DNA of 7,526 nt, taken from Flaviramulus sp. Its GTDB lineage: Bacteria; Bacteroidota; Bacteroidia; Flavobacteriales; Flavobacteriaceae. Where the stretch lies: contig JALRJA010000138.1 in NCBI GenBank assembly GCA_023255235.1, positions 1-7,526 of the forward strand. The letters run 5' to 3'. The position numbers and the translations under genes are program-made. Positions 6,864 through 7,526 of this stretch are shown here, piece after piece. The first letter of the stretch is position 1, and the number at the start of each line of letters is the position of its first letter. The notes below the pieces were generated by a model that worked only from the letters and a program-made list of their open reading frames with translations, searched no databases and was not told the origin of the DNA.

Positions 6864-6887
6864 GTAACTTATGTTACTTAACATAAG
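6864..6887. promoter_or_regulatory. Nested palindrome, candidate operator
   Basis: Two overlapping inverted repeats are visible: GTAAC-ttat-GTTAC (6864-6877) and CTTATGTTA-ct-TAACATAAG (6868-6887), the latter with perfect 9-bp arms. It lies in the 129-bp gap between serB and the thioredoxin-like gene, with its near edge about 22 bp upstream of the -7-like box, a position typical for an activator. It is not followed by a T-run on the minus strand, so it does not look like a serB terminator. The binding protein is unknown. Confidence 0.45.
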
Positions 6888-6946
6888 CAAAGGGTTTTTA
6901 TTGTAACACTGAACAAATTTTATGTTGTTTGTTTTAAAAAAAAGCG

Positions 6947-7526
6947 TTACTCTAATAAATCAATATGCCTATCGTGATAGCCTAATAAATACAACACGCC
7001 ATCTAACCCTATACTAGAGATTGAGTTTTGAGCATTATCTTTTACGGTTGACTTTGCGTGAAATGCTATTCCTAAGCCTGCTAAATTGAGCATGGGTAAA
7101 TCATTGGCACCATCGCCAACCGCTATGGTTTGACTTATATCGATACCTTCTTTTTTGGCAATTTCTTTAAGGTATTCTGCTTTTTTTTCGCCGTTTACAA
7201 TAGCTCCAATATAATTGCCGGTTAACACACCATCTTTTATTTCTAGTTGGTTTGCATAAACATAATCTATACCTAACTCTTTTTGTAAATATTGTCCAAA
7301 ATAGGTAAATCCGCCTGATAGAATAGCTGTTTTAAACCCATAGTTTTTTAGTGTGTCTATTAATCGTCTGGCACCTTTGGTTATGGGTAAATTAACAGCT
7401 ACTTGATGTAAAACTTCTTCACTTAAACCCTTTAATAATTTCATGCGTTTTTCAAAGCTTTCGTTAAAATCAATTTCACCTTGCATAGCAGCTTCGGTTA
7501 TGGCTTTAACTTCTTTACCTACTCCG
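6947..7526 (-). CDS. serB: SerB, phosphoserine phosphatase (partial, N-terminus off the window)
   Basis: This HAD-superfamily enzyme hydrolyses L-phosphoserine to serine in the last step of serine synthesis, in the cytoplasm. 193 codons are visible and the frame is open to the right edge. The ATG at 7486-7484 is internal: the 13 codons before it read G-V-G-K-E-V-K-A-I-T-E-A-A, the normal SerB sequence just after motif I. The catalytic D-x-D-x-T of motif I, and any N-terminal ACT domains, must therefore lie beyond the window. Present are the substrate-binding G-E-I-D-F-N-E-S-F-E-K-R segment, motif II in A-I-L-S-G-G-F, the conserved lysine in N-G-E-K-K-A-E-Y-L, and motif III/IV in V-G-D-G-A-N-D-L-P-M-L. 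The C-terminus ends normally at TAA 6949-6947. SerB is a housekeeping gene and probably not part of the redox cassette, from which it is separated by 129 bp. Confidence 0.95.
   Translation of the reverse strand, partial: GVGKEVKAITEAAMQGEIDFNESFEKRMKLLKGLSEEVLHQVAVNLPITKGARRLIDTLKNYGFKTAILSGGFTYFGQYLQKELGIDYVYANQLEIKDGVLTGNYIGAIVNGEKKAEYLKEIAKKEGIDISQTIAVGDGANDLPMLNLAGLGIAFHAKSTVKDNAQNSISSIGLDGVLYLLGYHDRHIDLLE

Noticed and set aside
6912..6933. AACAAA/TTTGTT inverted repeat after serB as a terminator
   Set aside because: The stem is only 6 bp of mostly A-T pairs with a 10-nt loop, and no T-run follows on the minus strand.
6947..7486. serB as a complete gene starting at ATG 7486
   Set aside because: The frame continues upstream to the window edge with typical SerB residues, and a start here would lack the catalytic Asp motif. 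It is an internal methionine of a gene cut by the window.

Overview
The window is AT-rich, and every gene supported by the sequence lies on the minus strand. It looks like chromosomal DNA from a marine-type member of the Bacteroidota, most likely Flavobacteriaceae. The evidence is the gene content (a bacillithiol BshA, a NagZ/beta-lactamase fusion, DUF3570 and DUF4266 proteins), the absence of Shine-Dalgarno sequences before the starts, and a Bacteroidota-type promoter (TTG, 17-bp spacer, TAnnTTTG) before bshA. No RNA genes, insertion sequences, CRISPR arrays or phage genes were seen. Because all genes are on the minus strand, the order of transcription runs from high to low coordinates.

At 7526-6947 is the 3' part of serB (phosphoserine phosphatase), whose 5' end lies outside the window. 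A 129-bp intergenic region follows. It holds a -7-like promoter element and, about 27 bp upstream of it, a nested AT-rich palindrome that could be an operator. From 6817 to 3636 runs a tight four-gene cassette: an exported thioredoxin-fold protein, an ApbE-type FAD:protein FMN transferase with a TTG start that overlaps the gene before it, a 69-residue DUF4266 lipoprotein ending in Gly-Cys-Gly-Cys-Asn, and a DUF3570 protein predicted to be an outer-membrane beta-barrel. The spacings (11-nt overlap, 52 nt, 9 nt) suggest one operon, and all four products carry export signals.

After a 109-bp gap comes a 969-residue exported fusion of a GH3 beta-N-acetylhexosaminidase (NagZ-like) with a serine beta-lactamase/esterase domain, probably acting on cell-wall fragments. 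Then, behind a good promoter, comes bshA (the glycosyltransferase that starts bacillithiol synthesis), cut off by the left edge of the window.

The most interesting observation is in the cassette. ApbE attaches FMN to a Ser/Thr within a D-x-x-[ST]-G-A-[ST] motif on exported proteins, yet no classical acceptor (NqrC, RnfG, FMN-binding domain) is encoded here. The DUF3570 protein has an exact match, D100-G-S-S-G-A-S106, and a second S-G-A-S at 142-145. Both sit in one long predicted loop, on either side of a run of nine aspartates. The DUF4266 lipoprotein has a degenerate E-S-A-S-G-A-N. I infer that the cassette may build a covalently flavinylated, thiol-linked redox system in the outer envelope, with the DUF3570 barrel as the flavin carrier. 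This is a hypothesis from motif and context only.
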